Below are positions 26,423 to 35,486 of a stretch of 64,000 nt of DNA, one piece after another. The DNA lies in assembly GCF_002210225.1 (NCBI RefSeq), contig NZ_MWUJ01000002.1:124001-188000 (forward strand), read 5' to 3'. A program made the position numbers and the translations under genes. The notes beneath the pieces are model-generated. The model was not told where the DNA came from, ran no database searches, and was given only the letters and a program-made list of their open reading frames with translations. Positions within the stretch are counted from its first letter, which is position 1. Each line of letters opens with the position of its first letter. Origin of the DNA: Geofilum rhodophaeum (GTDB taxonomy: Bacteria > Bacteroidota > Bacteroidia > Bacteroidales > Marinilabiliaceae).

Positions 26423-27949
26423 TTAGTACCCCGGATTCTGTACCAGATTGGGGTTGTTGTCCAGTACTGTTTGGGGAATGGGCAGTAATTCAGAAAAATC
26501 ATTGTAAGCACGTATTTGTGGTATTCGGCCACTGTCACGTTGATTTAATGAATTCATCACTTCTTGCAGCTTGTTGTTGCGGATGAGGTCGAACAAGCGT
26601 TGTCCCTCGAAGGCCAGCTCAAGACGGCGCTCGTTTAAAACGGCGTCAAGCATCTGCTCAGGAGAGGCTTTAACAGAGGCCTCCAAACCATCTAACTGGG
26701 CTCTTTGGCGAATCTGGTCCACAATATCAGCTGCGGCCCCGAGGTTGGCGGAACCCCCTTTTTTTACCAGAGCTTCTGCTTTAAGTAAAAGAATGTCGGC
26801 CAGGCGCAACTTAATGATGCTGCTGTTGGCTGAGCGCAGCTTATACATGAAAGCATAGTTGTCCGATGGATAATAATTGGCCCATGTGGTCTGGTAATAG
26901 ACTATGGCCTGGTTTTTACGAATCGCATCCCCTTCCGCATCATAAGCTGCGATAAGGTCGCGTGAGGGAGTGATCCATTTGGCCCATTCGAATTGTGTAT
27001 CATAATTTAGAAGGTCGCGTCCAAACATCCAGGTCACCCAGTTGCCACCCCCGGTGAAATACTGGATTTCCAGAATGGATTCGGAAGTGTTGCGTGCCTT
27101 TACATCGGTACTTTCCTCATTCATGCCAAACAGCATGGACAGGTCGTCCACCAGACTGAAGCCATCTGCCACCACGGAGTCGGCATAGGCAATGACCTTG
27201 TCCAGATCTTGCACCGTTTTTTCGGCATAGACCTTGCTTAACAAGGCTCTTGCTACGGATTTAGAAAGTTTGGTTTTGTTTGAAGCATTGTTTGTTGGCG
27301 CATAGGGGATGGCCGTTGTCAGGTCGTGGATGATTTGGGCGTAAGCGTCTTCGGCCGATTTTTGATTGGGGAAGTAGCTGGGATATACTTCTTCTATGTT
27401 TTCAGCAGTTATATCACCAGCTTCCTGAGTAATGACGGGAATATTTCCCCAAAAGCGCACCATGTCGAGTAAGATCATGGCTCTAAATATTTTGGCTTCT
27501 GCCTTCCACTGGCGGCGTTCTGTAGCTGACAGGGAAGCATCGGATACCGAATCAAGGTTGTTGATGAGGACATTGGCCTTGGCAATATCTGCCAGGTAGT
27601 TGTTCCAGTCACGATTAATGACGCTGTTACCCCCATCCAGAGAGTTGTTTTCAACGGGTACAACTTCCGAGCCCGTGGTCCCGGCATAGGCGTTGTCCGA
27701 ACGCACTTCCGACAGCAAGAGGTAATCCAGGTACCAATGTTCCTGACGGTCTTTAAGTGTGTTGTAAAGGCCTTCATAGGCGGTGAGTGCTTCGCTGCGG
27801 TTTTTGTATCTGATGCGGTCGCCAGAGTCATCTGTTGATCCGAGAACGACTTCGGAAAATTCTGAAATCGGGTCCTCGTCCAGAGAGCAGGCAGTATTAA
27901 ATACCAGCAGGCTCAAAATGAATATTAGAGATGTGAATTTATTTTTCAT
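26423..27949 (-). CDS. SusD/RagB family glycan-binding lipoprotein
   Basis: A 508-residue lipoprotein with lipobox FNTAC (Cys21) followed by SLDEDP, an acidic surface-export-type start. The SusD pattern is clear: the helical N-terminal region with ALTAYEGLYNTLKDR, an AKIFRAMILLDMVRFWGNIPVI segment, ARALLSKVYAEK, LRLADILLLKAEAL, and the C-terminal LNERRLELAFEGQRLFDLIRN. Together with SusC it forms the lid of an outer-membrane oligosaccharide importer. It starts 18 bp after the susC stop. The substrate is inferred from the downstream GH30 and GH3 genes. Confidence 0.94.
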   Translation of the reverse strand: MKNKFTSLIFILSLLVFNTACSLDEDPISEFSEVVLGSTDDSGDRIRYKNRSEALTAYEGLYNTLKDRQEHWYLDYLLLSEVRSDNAYAGTTGSEVVPVENNSLDGGNSVINRDWNNYLADIAKANVLINNLDSVSDASLSATERRQWKAEAKIFRAMILLDMVRFWGNIPVITQEAGDITAENIEEVYPSYFPNQKSAEDAYAQIIHDLTTAIPYAPTNNASNKTKLSKSVARALLSKVYAEKTVQDLDKVIAYADSVVADGFSLVDDLSMLFGMNEESTDVKARNTSESILEIQYFTGGGNWVTWMFGRDLLNYDTQFEWAKWITPSRDLIAAYDAEGDAIRKNQAIVYYQTTWANYYPSDNYAFMYKLRSANSSIIKLRLADILLLKAEALVKKGGSANLGAAADIVDQIRQRAQLDGLEASVKASPEQMLDAVLNERRLELAFEGQRLFDLIRNNKLQEVMNSLNQRDSGRIPQIRAYNDFSELLPIPQTVLDNNPNLVQNPGY

Positions 27950-27967
27950 GTGTAATAGTTTTTTTGT

Positions 27968-30946
27968 TTAAAACTCAACATTGACACCTAAAACAAAAGA
28001 TTTGGTGTGCGGGTAGGTGCCCCAGTCAATGCCTTGAACAGCCCCGCTATTACCCCACTGGTTGACCTCAGGATCCATGCCCGAGTAATTGGTGAAGGTC
28101 AGTAGATTGCTGGCCGTAAAATAGGGTTGTATGCGGTTAATGTTCCATTTTTCCAAAAGGCCACCGGAGAAGTTGTAGGCCAACGAAACATCTTTTACCC
28201 GAATGAAGCCGCCATCTTCCACAAAGTAGGAAGACACTTTCATGTCGTAACCCGCTTTTGGCATATCGGTTAACTGACCGGGGATGCGCCAGCGCTTCAG
28301 TACTTCGCGCGATTGGTTCTTAGCATCGTACATCCCTTCGGTTTCAATGCGTGAGGCATTAAAAATATCATTACCATAACTTCCTTGAAGGAGGATGTTG
28401 AGCGAAACGCCTTTGTACTCAAAGGTATTTGTTAAGCCAAAGGTGAAATCCGGATTGGGGTCACCTATGTAGGTCCGGTCAGAACTCGACAGCACTCCGT
28501 CCTGATTGAAGTCGCGGTACATCAATTCACCCGATTCAGGATCTACCCCGTCGCTAATGTAACCATAAAAGCCTCCCAAGGGTCGACCGGGCTCATTGCG
28601 TACCACAAACTCGTTGAGGTTGTCGCTGGTGCGGGCATCGTAATAGATTTGGGTGAGGGCCAGACTTTTCAGTTCGTTGCGATTAAAGGAGATGTTAAAG
28701 TCTGTATTCCAGTTTAATGCACCCGTTAAATTGCGTGTATTGATCATGAATTCAAAACCCGAATTGGTCATTTCTCCCTCGTTCCGAATTATGGAGCTGG
28801 CGTTGGCCGATCCTGAAGGAAGCGAAACATTCATCAGCATGTCGGTAGTGCTTTTGTAGTACCAGTCTGCACTTAGATTAACCCGGCTGTTAAAGAGGGT
28901 TAGGTCCACACCCACGTTGGATTGCGTGGTTGTTTCCCAGGTAAGGTCGGTGTTTCGTAAACTGTTTTGATACAGATTTACCGTGGCGTTTTCTTTTCCG
29001 GGTTCCCACCAATTCTGACGCGAAATGCCATAACGCTCGAGGTAGGCATAATCCCCCAGGCCTGATTGGTTCCCGGTTTGACCCCACCCTCCTCTGATTT
29101 TTAAATCATCCAGCCAGAAGACATCCTTAAGGAAGGGTTCGGAAGATAAGCGCCACGCAGCCGACGCTGAAGGAAAGTAACCCCAGCGGTGATCGGGGTG
29201 CAGTTTGGAAGAGCCATCTGCACGCATATTAACGGTTACAAGGTATTTGCTGTTAAAGTTGTATGCAATACGTCCCAGGTAGGACATGATGGCCCAGTTG
29301 GCGGCAAAGGAGCCATTGCCCTGCGACAATTTATTACCTGCATTGATGGTTTTAATGCTGCCATCAATATAATGGGTAGCGGATTGTGAACTCTGCGACC
29401 ACTTGGAGGTAGTGCCTGAACTACCCAACATCACATCAAAGTTGTGGGCTTCTACATCCTTGTTGTAAGTTAGGATGTTGTCAAAAATCATCACCGTGCC
29501 AAGAGACCTATTATCGCTGGCTTCCCCATGTTGAGAGCGACCCCATGAGGTTTTTATGGGATCCAGAAATGTGGTTGAGTGGTTATAGCTCCGATCCATG
29601 GTTAAGGTCGACTTGAATCTCAGGTTTTTAGAAAAGTCGATTTGGGCATTCCCGGTTGCTATCAAACGGTTATTGCCATTGCGGTTGTCTTCGCTCCGGG
29701 CCATGTTCTCTACCGGATGGGTGATGTTGGCTCCATAGAACTGGTTGTTGTATTGACCCGGGTTTTCTGCATTCCAAATAGCTGCATATGTTGGTGTATT
29801 AATCACCGACAAAACAACCCCTGCACGGTTTGCACCCTGTCCCGATATGATCCCATTAGAGGCATAATCGGAATAGGAGATGTTGGCGCCAATGTTTAAC
29901 CAGGGTTTTATCTGGTTGTCGATGTTGGCTTTAAAGTTATACCTTTCAAAAAAGGCCACATTGATGATGCCCTCTTCCTGTGTATATCCTCCAGAAATGT
30001 AATAGCTAAGTTTTTCCGTGGCATTCGAGACCGATACTTGGTAGTTTTCAGTTCTGGCCGTCTGATACGTTTCGTCGTACCAGTCGGTCTGGTCGCTCAG
30101 GTTGTCGGGCAGGGTAATGGTAGATCCCATGTCGCTCAACAGCTCACGGTACTCACTCACATTTAGCGGTTCGATTTTGTTTGCCAGACGCGTCACCCCT
30201 GTATGAGCAGTAAGCGTAATTCTGGCATTGTCAACAGCTCCTGTTTTAGTACTTATAATTACTACCCCGTTGGCCGCCCTTGAACCATATATAGCTGCGG
30301 ATGAGGCGTCTTTTAATACCTGAATGCTTTCAATATCGTTGGCAGAAAGAAATGCGATATCGGTCATGGGCACACCATCTACTACATACAAGGGATCGTT
30401 GCTGCCATTAATAGAAGTGGTTCCGCGTACGCGAATTACCATGCCCGCGCCCGGTTCCCCATTTGGACGGGTAACCGATACTCCTGCTGCTTTTCCCTGG
30501 AGAGCCTGAGAGACCATGTTAATGGGGCGCTGGTCCAGGTCATCTGTCGAAACTGTGGAGATGGCGGTGGTCACGTCCTTTCTTTTTACTGAACCATAAC
30601 CAATAACCACAACTTCCTCCAGACCAATTAGGTCAGAACTCATAATTACATTGATGGTAGAATCTTCTCCCACCACTCTTTCTTCATTGGTGTAGCCTAT
30701 AAAAGTGTAAATCAACACATCTCCTTCATTTGCTGAGATCGAATATTCGCCCATTGCATTGGAGATTGCTCCTGTTTGGCTTCCCTGTATCCAAATGGTT
30801 ACCCCGGGTAAGGCCTCGCCGGTTGTGTCAAGCACCTGACCATTTATGGTAACGTTCTGAGCCATGAGGTTGTGGCTTGACAGAAGCATTATTAAAAAGG
30901 TCATGGCTGTAAACCACAGACGTTTCTTTGCGCTTGTCTTTTTCAT
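27968..30946 (-). CDS. SusC/RagA family TonB-linked outer-membrane protein
   Basis: A 992-residue outer-membrane importer. After a signal peptide (FLIMLLSSHNLMAQ) comes the carboxypeptidase-like domain typical of SusC (TINGQVLDTTGEALPGVTIWIQG), then the plug with LIGLEEVVVIGYGSVKRKDVT, PLYVVDGVPM, IESIQVLKDASSAAIYGSRAANGVVIISTK, and a long barrel ending in KSFVLGVNVEF with a terminal Phe. It is the first gene of the operon, with a promoter of the Bacteroidetes type about 40 bp upstream. It imports oligosaccharides released at the surface by the GH30 enzyme. There is no N-terminal signalling extension of the kind that contacts an anti-sigma factor, which fits control by the membrane HTH regulator encoded upstream. 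Confidence 0.96.
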   Translation of the reverse strand: MKKTSAKKRLWFTAMTFLIMLLSSHNLMAQNVTINGQVLDTTGEALPGVTIWIQGSQTGAISNAMGEYSISANEGDVLIYTFIGYTNEERVVGEDSTINVIMSSDLIGLEEVVVIGYGSVKRKDVTTAISTVSTDDLDQRPINMVSQALQGKAAGVSVTRPNGEPGAGMVIRVRGTTSINGSNDPLYVVDGVPMTDIAFLSANDIESIQVLKDASSAAIYGSRAANGVVIISTKTGAVDNARITLTAHTGVTRLANKIEPLNVSEYRELLSDMGSTITLPDNLSDQTDWYDETYQTARTENYQVSVSNATEKLSYYISGGYTQEEGIINVAFFERYNFKANIDNQIKPWLNIGANISYSDYASNGIISGQGANRAGVVLSVINTPTYAAIWNAENPGQYNNQFYGANITHPVENMARSEDNRNGNNRLIATGNAQIDFSKNLRFKSTLTMDRSYNHSTTFLDPIKTSWGRSQHGEASDNRSLGTVMIFDNILTYNKDVEAHNFDVMLGSSGTTSKWSQSSQSATHYIDGSIKTINAGNKLSQGNGSFAANWAIMSYLGRIAYNFNSKYLVTVNMRADGSSKLHPDHRWGYFPSASAAWRLSSEPFLKDVFWLDDLKIRGGWGQTGNQSGLGDYAYLERYGISRQNWWEPGKENATVNLYQNSLRNTDLTWETTTQSNVGVDLTLFNSRVNLSADWYYKSTTDMLMNVSLPSGSANASSIIRNEGEMTNSGFEFMINTRNLTGALNWNTDFNISFNRNELKSLALTQIYYDARTSDNLNEFVVRNEPGRPLGGFYGYISDGVDPESGELMYRDFNQDGVLSSSDRTYIGDPNPDFTFGLTNTFEYKGVSLNILLQGSYGNDIFNASRIETEGMYDAKNQSREVLKRWRIPGQLTDMPKAGYDMKVSSYFVEDGGFIRVKDVSLAYNFSGGLLEKWNINRIQPYFTASNLLTFTNYSGMDPEVNQWGNSGAVQGIDWGTYPHTKSFVLGVNVEF

Positions 30947-30986
30947 TCCTTTGTCGTTTGATATGATTTTGCAAAAATTAACAAAT

Positions 30987-31017
30987 CAAAGATATTGTCA
31001 CCGCATGGCGTCGTCAA
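30987..31017 (-). promoter_or_regulatory. Promoter of the susC operon (TTG-N20-TATCTTTG)
   Basis: On the minus strand TTG (31015-31017) is separated by 20 bases from TATCTTTG (30987-30994), matching the Bacteroidetes consensus. The expected start of transcription is near 30983, giving a leader of about 35 bases before the susC ATG. Confidence 0.75.
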
Positions 31018-31046
31018 TTCAGAATAGGTGAAATGTGGATTCTGAA
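31018..31046. promoter_or_regulatory. Inverted repeat directly upstream of the susC -33 element, candidate operator
   Basis: TTCAGAAT (31018-31025) and its exact complement ATTCTGAA (31039-31046) are separated by 13 bases. The half-sites are 21 bp apart centre to centre, two helical turns, so a dimeric DNA-binding protein could contact both on one face. The repeat abuts the -33 TTG without a gap, as expected for an activator site. The linked HTH regulator encoded at 31220-32896 is the obvious candidate. This is inference from layout only. Confidence 0.55.
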
Positions 31047-31219
31047 CGATGATGAATGGGGTTAAACATCAAATTATCAAGCAAATAAAGGTGTGATTAT
31101 TTCTGAAAAAAGTGGAGGGGCTAGAAGCGTCGTGGAATTCCAGGAGTGTTTAAAAGTGTAATTTTAGGCCTTTGTCAGGAACATCTGCTTCGGGCAAAAT
31201 GCTTAAAGTAATACTTTAG

Positions 31220-32896
31220 TTATCGTGCCCTGTAGTACGTTTCTTTGGTCGGTGCATGTATGGCCATAACCAATTTTTCAAAATCATCTCTTTGTACTAA
31301 AGATTTGCTTTTAATTTTTGCCCGGTAGTTGTAGATGGTGTTGACGGAGTAGCGCAGCAATCCTGCAATCTTTGAACTGTCGGAGATTCCCAGCCGGATG
31401 AGGGCAAAAATCCGAAGCTCTGTATTCAACAATTCTCCAGGTTTGAGTTCTATACGCTCCCCGGGTTGCAGCAAATGGTTAAATTCTTTGACAAAGTTGG
31501 GGTAGAGATGGAGAAAGGTGTTGTCGAAGTTGTTGTAGAATTCTTTGAGTTCATTGTCGATGAAGCTGCCCGACTTGCTGTATGTAAGCAGTTCAGCCAC
31601 TCGTCCTTTGGTGATTTCCCGGCTGACCATTTTTCGCATTTCTTCCATTTTATCTATGTAGGTAGAACAAATGTTTAAAAATAAGCCAATGTATTCCTCC
31701 TTAACGTGGTTGGCCTCAGCCAAACTGTTGTTGATGTGTTGCATTCGGTCGTTCATCTCCTGCAGTTCAAGATTTAGCCGTTGCAATTGTCCATTGTATT
31801 TCTGTAACTTGCCATGTGTTATTTGAAGTTTACGTTTTTGAGTATTAATAATCCATAGTGACAGGATGGAGAAAACAAAGAGCAGTATGGATAGGCTCAA
31901 AAATAAACGCAAGTGCTGTTTCTGCTTTTCACTGCGCAAGTTGTAAGTACGGTCGATGATCGGTTGCACTTCCGATATCTGTATGTTTCTAAGTTTCGCA
32001 TTATAGAAATTTGCATCCTCCATAGCGTACCTGATGTATTTATAGGCTCTTTTGAGGTCCCCTTCTTCAAACAGTATGTTGGCCAAAAGGGTAAGGGAGG
32101 CGTTGTCTTTGATGGCAGATTGGGTGTCGGCAATAGCTGAAAGAATGAGATACTTTTTTCTTAAAACCTGATTCCCCTGCTTATGATAGGCAAGAGAGCG
32201 GTGGAAGGCAACCACGGCATAGCTGGGGTCCTCTGGTGATAGTAGAGACATTCTTTTGTCGTTGGTTTCCAATGCCAAATCAATGTTTCCTGAGTCACGG
32301 TAGCTTGTTTCCAACATGCTCAAATACAGGTCCGACTGGGTGTTGAGGAGTTGCAGCAGTTTGTTTTTATAGCCATGGGCAATTTTGTTGTAGGTGGCTT
32401 TAAGTAGCTCAGACCGTGAATAAAATGCCAACTCACCATAGACATGATCATAGGCGTAAAACAACTGTATCTCCAATTCTTCTGGAAGTGAATCTTTAGG
32501 GACCTGGTCCAAAATATCTACAGCTTCTTTGTACATACCGCTGGATGAAAGAAGGACAGCCAGCCTAACAGCCGTATCGTAGTAACTGTTTTTATCTCCC
32601 AGATTTTTAGATATTTTCAGGTTGAGTTCTAAGAAGTGGATGGCTGAATCACAAACAAAGGGCTTGTAGGCTTCAAACAGTCTGTTGTTAAGGTCATACC
32701 GATTTTTCGAAACGGCATTATCGGTCAAAGACTCTTTTATAAAGCTGATTCTCGTCTCCCTTTTCTTTGTGTAGTTTGCTCTGTTTTTCATTTCTTTGTC
32801 GAGGACCAAAAGCAGTGAGTCTACTTCTTTAGATTTGGCATCGATGCGAAGGCTCATTAACAAGAGCGCAATAATAAGAAGAACAGAATGATTCAT
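31220..32896 (-). CDS. Membrane-anchored TPR/HTH transcriptional regulator (DUF6377 type)
   Basis: A 558-residue protein with a signal-like N-terminus, then about 300 residues of helical, TPR-like repeats (for example SYAVVAFHRSLAYHKQGNQ, SLTLLANILFEEGDLKRAYKYIRYAMED). One clear membrane segment follows near 325-350 (LFLSLSILLFVFSILSLWI) and then a coiled coil to about 400. The C-terminal part ends in an HTH of LuxR-like form: LNTELRIFALIRLGISDSSKIAGLL followed by YSVNTIYNYRAKIKSK. The layout implies a periplasmic sensor joined directly to a cytoplasmic DNA-binding domain. It lies upstream of susC in the same direction and has its own promoter, so it probably controls the glucan locus. Confidence 0.85.
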   Translation of the reverse strand: MNHSVLLIIALLLMSLRIDAKSKEVDSLLLVLDKEMKNRANYTKKRETRISFIKESLTDNAVSKNRYDLNNRLFEAYKPFVCDSAIHFLELNLKISKNLGDKNSYYDTAVRLAVLLSSSGMYKEAVDILDQVPKDSLPEELEIQLFYAYDHVYGELAFYSRSELLKATYNKIAHGYKNKLLQLLNTQSDLYLSMLETSYRDSGNIDLALETNDKRMSLLSPEDPSYAVVAFHRSLAYHKQGNQVLRKKYLILSAIADTQSAIKDNASLTLLANILFEEGDLKRAYKYIRYAMEDANFYNAKLRNIQISEVQPIIDRTYNLRSEKQKQHLRLFLSLSILLFVFSILSLWIINTQKRKLQITHGKLQKYNGQLQRLNLELQEMNDRMQHINNSLAEANHVKEEYIGLFLNICSTYIDKMEEMRKMVSREITKGRVAELLTYSKSGSFIDNELKEFYNNFDNTFLHLYPNFVKEFNHLLQPGERIELKPGELLNTELRIFALIRLGISDSSKIAGLLRYSVNTIYNYRAKIKSKSLVQRDDFEKLVMAIHAPTKETYYRAR

Positions 32897-32930
32897 GGTG
32901 GGAAACTGAAATTTCTAAATGTGGGCTTCG

Positions 32931-32961
32931 CAAAAATACACAAACCCAAAGGTTTAACAAA
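32931..32961 (-). promoter_or_regulatory. Promoter of the membrane HTH regulator (TTTG-N19-TATTTTTG)
   Basis: TTTG (32958-32961, minus) is followed after 19 bases by TATTTTTG (32931-32938). The expected start lies about 30 bases before the ATG at 32896. This indicates that the regulator is transcribed separately from the pectin methylesterase gene that diverges from it. Confidence 0.65.
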
Positions 32962-33092
32962 GCCACACCACCTTTAATTTGTTTGCAGTTAACGCCTTGA
33001 GCGTTATCGAGGTAGCTGGCTAATTTAAATACAACCAGGTATGTTTGATGTTTCAATTGTTCTATTAATTGTTGATATTTTATTTAGACGAC

Positions 33093-34103
33093 ATGAATAC
33101 AGGTAAAAAGATCGGCTTCTTTTCATTGCTGTTTATGGGCATTGTTTGCTCTGTAAGTTTAAAGGCGGAGGCCTTTTACGATTATACAGTGGCCGCCGAT
33201 GGCAGTGGGGATTTTAAGCGCATCCAGGCAGCCATTGATGCCACCAAGGCTTTTCCTGATGCCCCCATTCAGATTTTCATCAAAAATGGTATTTATGCAG
33301 AAAAGGTAAGGGTTTATTCCTGGAATACAGATCTGTCGCTAATTGGTGAAAATAAAGACAGTGTGATTATTACCTACAGTGATTATTTCGATAAAATAGC
33401 CCTGGGTCGCAACAGCACCTTTCACACTTATACGCTTAAGGTGGAGGCCAATGATTTTCATATGGAGAACATTACGGTAGAAAATGCCGCTGGTCCTGTA
33501 GGGCAAGCCGTTGCCCTGCATGTGGAGGGCGATCGTTGCAGTTTTGTGAATTGTCGCTTTCTGGGTCACCAGGATACGGTTTACGCTGCCGGAGAAGGGG
33601 CACGACAGTATTTTAAGCACTGCTTTATCAGCGGCACCACCGATTTTATTTTCGGCGCTTCCACCGCTTTGTTTGACGCTTGCGAAATTCACAGTCTGGC
33701 CAACTCCTACATCACCGCCGCCAGTACCCCTGAAAAGGAAGCCTACGGATATTGGTTCCGGGCTTGTCGGTTTACCGCGGCTGAAGACGTCTCTAAGGTT
33801 TACCTGGGTCGGCCCTGGCGCGACCATGCCTGGGTTTTGGTGAGCAGTTCTACCCTGGGTGCACATATTGCAGCGGAAGGCTGGAGCAACTGGTCGGGCA
33901 CCCAACGCGATAAAAGTGCCCGCTATTTCGAGTACAACAATACGGGGGCGGGCGCGGCTACTTGTGAAAGGGTGCCTTGGTCGGAGCAACTGAGCACCAA
34001 AGCCGCTGCGGAACTTTGTCCGGAAGTGTTTTTCAGCCGGGGAACATCCACCTGGTTGCCGACAGCACTTGAGGATCAGCAGTCTTCGAATAAATTAAAG
34101 TAA
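33093..34103 (+). CDS. Pectin methylesterase, carbohydrate esterase family 8, exported
   Basis: Read from the ATG at 33093, a 336-residue protein with a signal peptide ending at KAEA. An in-frame TTG 24 bp upstream would add residues ahead of the signal, so it is not used. The right-handed beta-helix of CE8 is evident and the catalytic signatures are complete: GHQDTVYA near 158-165 (Gln and first Asp), GTTDFIFGAS near 183-192 (second Asp) and YLGRPWRDHAW near 244 (Arg). The enzyme removes methyl esters from homogalacturonan. A TATGTTTG element at 33040-33047 lies 45 bp upstream, without a clear -33 partner. An M24 peptidase-like gene follows after 35 bp. Confidence 0.92.
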   Translation: MNTGKKIGFFSLLFMGIVCSVSLKAEAFYDYTVAADGSGDFKRIQAAIDATKAFPDAPIQIFIKNGIYAEKVRVYSWNTDLSLIGENKDSVIITYSDYFDKIALGRNSTFHTYTLKVEANDFHMENITVENAAGPVGQAVALHVEGDRCSFVNCRFLGHQDTVYAAGEGARQYFKHCFISGTTDFIFGASTALFDACEIHSLANSYITAASTPEKEAYGYWFRACRFTAAEDVSKVYLGRPWRDHAWVLVSSSTLGAHIAAEGWSNWSGTQRDKSARYFEYNNTGAGAATCERVPWSEQLSTKAAAELCPEVFFSRGTSTWLPTALEDQQSSNKLK

Positions 34104-34138
34104 AACTTTACTCAAAATAAATATTTAACTTGAATATA

Positions 34139-35332
34139 ATGATTTGTGTTACTCCATTAACTGAACTGGAAGAGCGTCTGCTTCGTTTCCGTCAGCGCAT
34201 GAATGCGCGCCATCCGAAATGGGAAATGGCCGTGGTTTTCAGTAAAATGAACCTGTTGTATTTCTGTGGGTGTATGCCGGAGGGCATGCTGGTGTTGCCC
34301 CGTGAAGGCGAGCCTGTACTTTGGGTACGCCGCAGCTTTGAGCGCAGCCGCGAGGAATCAGCATTTAAGGATATTCGGCCCATGAACAGTTACCGGGATG
34401 CGGCAGCTGCCTATCCGAACTTGCCCGGGAGTGTGCATTTGGAGACGGAGTTTGTTCCCCTTTCGATGTATCAACGTTTTCAAAAACACTTTCCCTTTGC
34501 GGAGTACCACAGTATGGATTACGACCTGGGCATGACTAAGGCGGTGAAAAGCCCTTGGGAATTGGCCCACATGGAGGAGGCCGGTCGTCGCCACCAGCGG
34601 GTTCTTGAGGTGCGGGTCCCCGAGATTCTGGAAGAGGGAATGACGGAGTTTGAACTGGCCGGACGCTTGTACGGGGTGATGTTGGAGGAAGGGCACATGG
34701 GTGTGGCCCGTTTTAACATGTTCGATACGGAAATGGTGGTGGGGCAGCTGGGCTTTGGCGAAAGCTCCCTTTACCCAACCAGTTTTAACGGTCCCGGAGG
34801 GAACTACGGTCAACAACCCGCCATGCCCGGTTTGGGCAGCCGGGAGCGGCGCCTGAAAAAGGGAGAGTTGGTTTTTGTGGATATGGGGCTGGCTGTGAAT
34901 GGATACCATACCGATAAAACCCTGGTTTATCAGTTTGGGGGACGCCTGCCGGATGAGGCGCTGCGGATTCACGAGCAATGCGTGGATATACAGCACAGGA
35001 TTGCTGCAGCCCTACAGCCCGGCGCCCGGCCATCAGACATCTATCGCAGTGTTATGGAAAGTTTGTCGCCCCAGTTTCAGGAAAACTTTATGGGTTATGG
35101 TGCGCGACGCGTGAAGTTTTTGGGGCACGCTATTGGATTGGCTGTGGATGAACTGCCTGTTTTGGCCGAGGGTTTTGATGAGCCTCTGGAAGCCCGTACC
35201 GTTTTTGCCGTAGAGCCCAAAAAAGGCATAAAAGGAGTGGGGATGGTCGGCATCGAAAATACTTTTGTGGTGGAAGAGGGTGGTGGTCGCTGCCTTACCG
35301 GCAGCCATCCCGGTATGATGCTTGTGGACTGA
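34139..35332 (+). CDS. M24 family metallopeptidase (Xaa-Pro aminopeptidase/creatinase fold)
   Basis: A 397-residue protein from the ATG at 34139 (a TTG 9 bp earlier is possible). The N-terminal creatinase-like domain covers about 1-150. The pita-bread catalytic domain then shows all five metal ligands of the family: Asp in VFVDMGL, Asp in GYHTDKT, His in LGHAIGL, Glu in AVEPKKG and Glu in GIENTF. It should therefore be an active two-metal hydrolase, probably cleaving Xaa-Pro bonds. There is no signal peptide, so it is cytoplasmic. It lies 35 bp behind the pectin methylesterase gene, which is probably coincidental co-transcription since the two activities have no evident link. Confidence 0.9.
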   Translation: MICVTPLTELEERLLRFRQRMNARHPKWEMAVVFSKMNLLYFCGCMPEGMLVLPREGEPVLWVRRSFERSREESAFKDIRPMNSYRDAAAAYPNLPGSVHLETEFVPLSMYQRFQKHFPFAEYHSMDYDLGMTKAVKSPWELAHMEEAGRRHQRVLEVRVPEILEEGMTEFELAGRLYGVMLEEGHMGVARFNMFDTEMVVGQLGFGESSLYPTSFNGPGGNYGQQPAMPGLGSRERRLKKGELVFVDMGLAVNGYHTDKTLVYQFGGRLPDEALRIHEQCVDIQHRIAAALQPGARPSDIYRSVMESLSPQFQENFMGYGARRVKFLGHAIGLAVDELPVLAEGFDEPLEARTVFAVEPKKGIKGVGMVGIENTFVVEEGGGRCLTGSHPGMMLVD

Positions 35333-35409
35333 AAGCGGCTTTTCTTATGGCGGCCCGGAGTTAAACATATACCAGCTTGTTTCTACGGAATTATGCCTGT
35401 TACAGCAGA

Positions 35410-35440
35410 AGAGGGTGTCCCGATTTTCGGGACACCCTCT
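35410..35440 (+). terminator. Intrinsic terminator after the M24 peptidase gene
   Basis: A perfect 14-bp stem (agagggtgtcccga at 35410-35423, complement at 35427-35440) closes a 3-base loop. It is followed on the plus strand by GTTATTTATT. It lies between convergent genes and may also act on the minus strand, where the tail is less U-rich. Confidence 0.85.
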
Positions 35441-35486
35441 GTTATTTATTGCTGAGTGTATTTTTCTCGTTGAAAGGTACTAAACC

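Noticed and set aside
33339-33989. A 216-codon frame antisense to the small pectin methylesterase
   Set aside because: The plus-strand frame holds every CE8 catalytic motif; the minus frame shows none and is rich in Arg and Pro, as shadows of this kind often are.
34358-34996. A 212-codon frame antisense to the M24 peptidase
   Set aside because: The real frame carries all five metal ligands. The antisense frame has no start context or motif.
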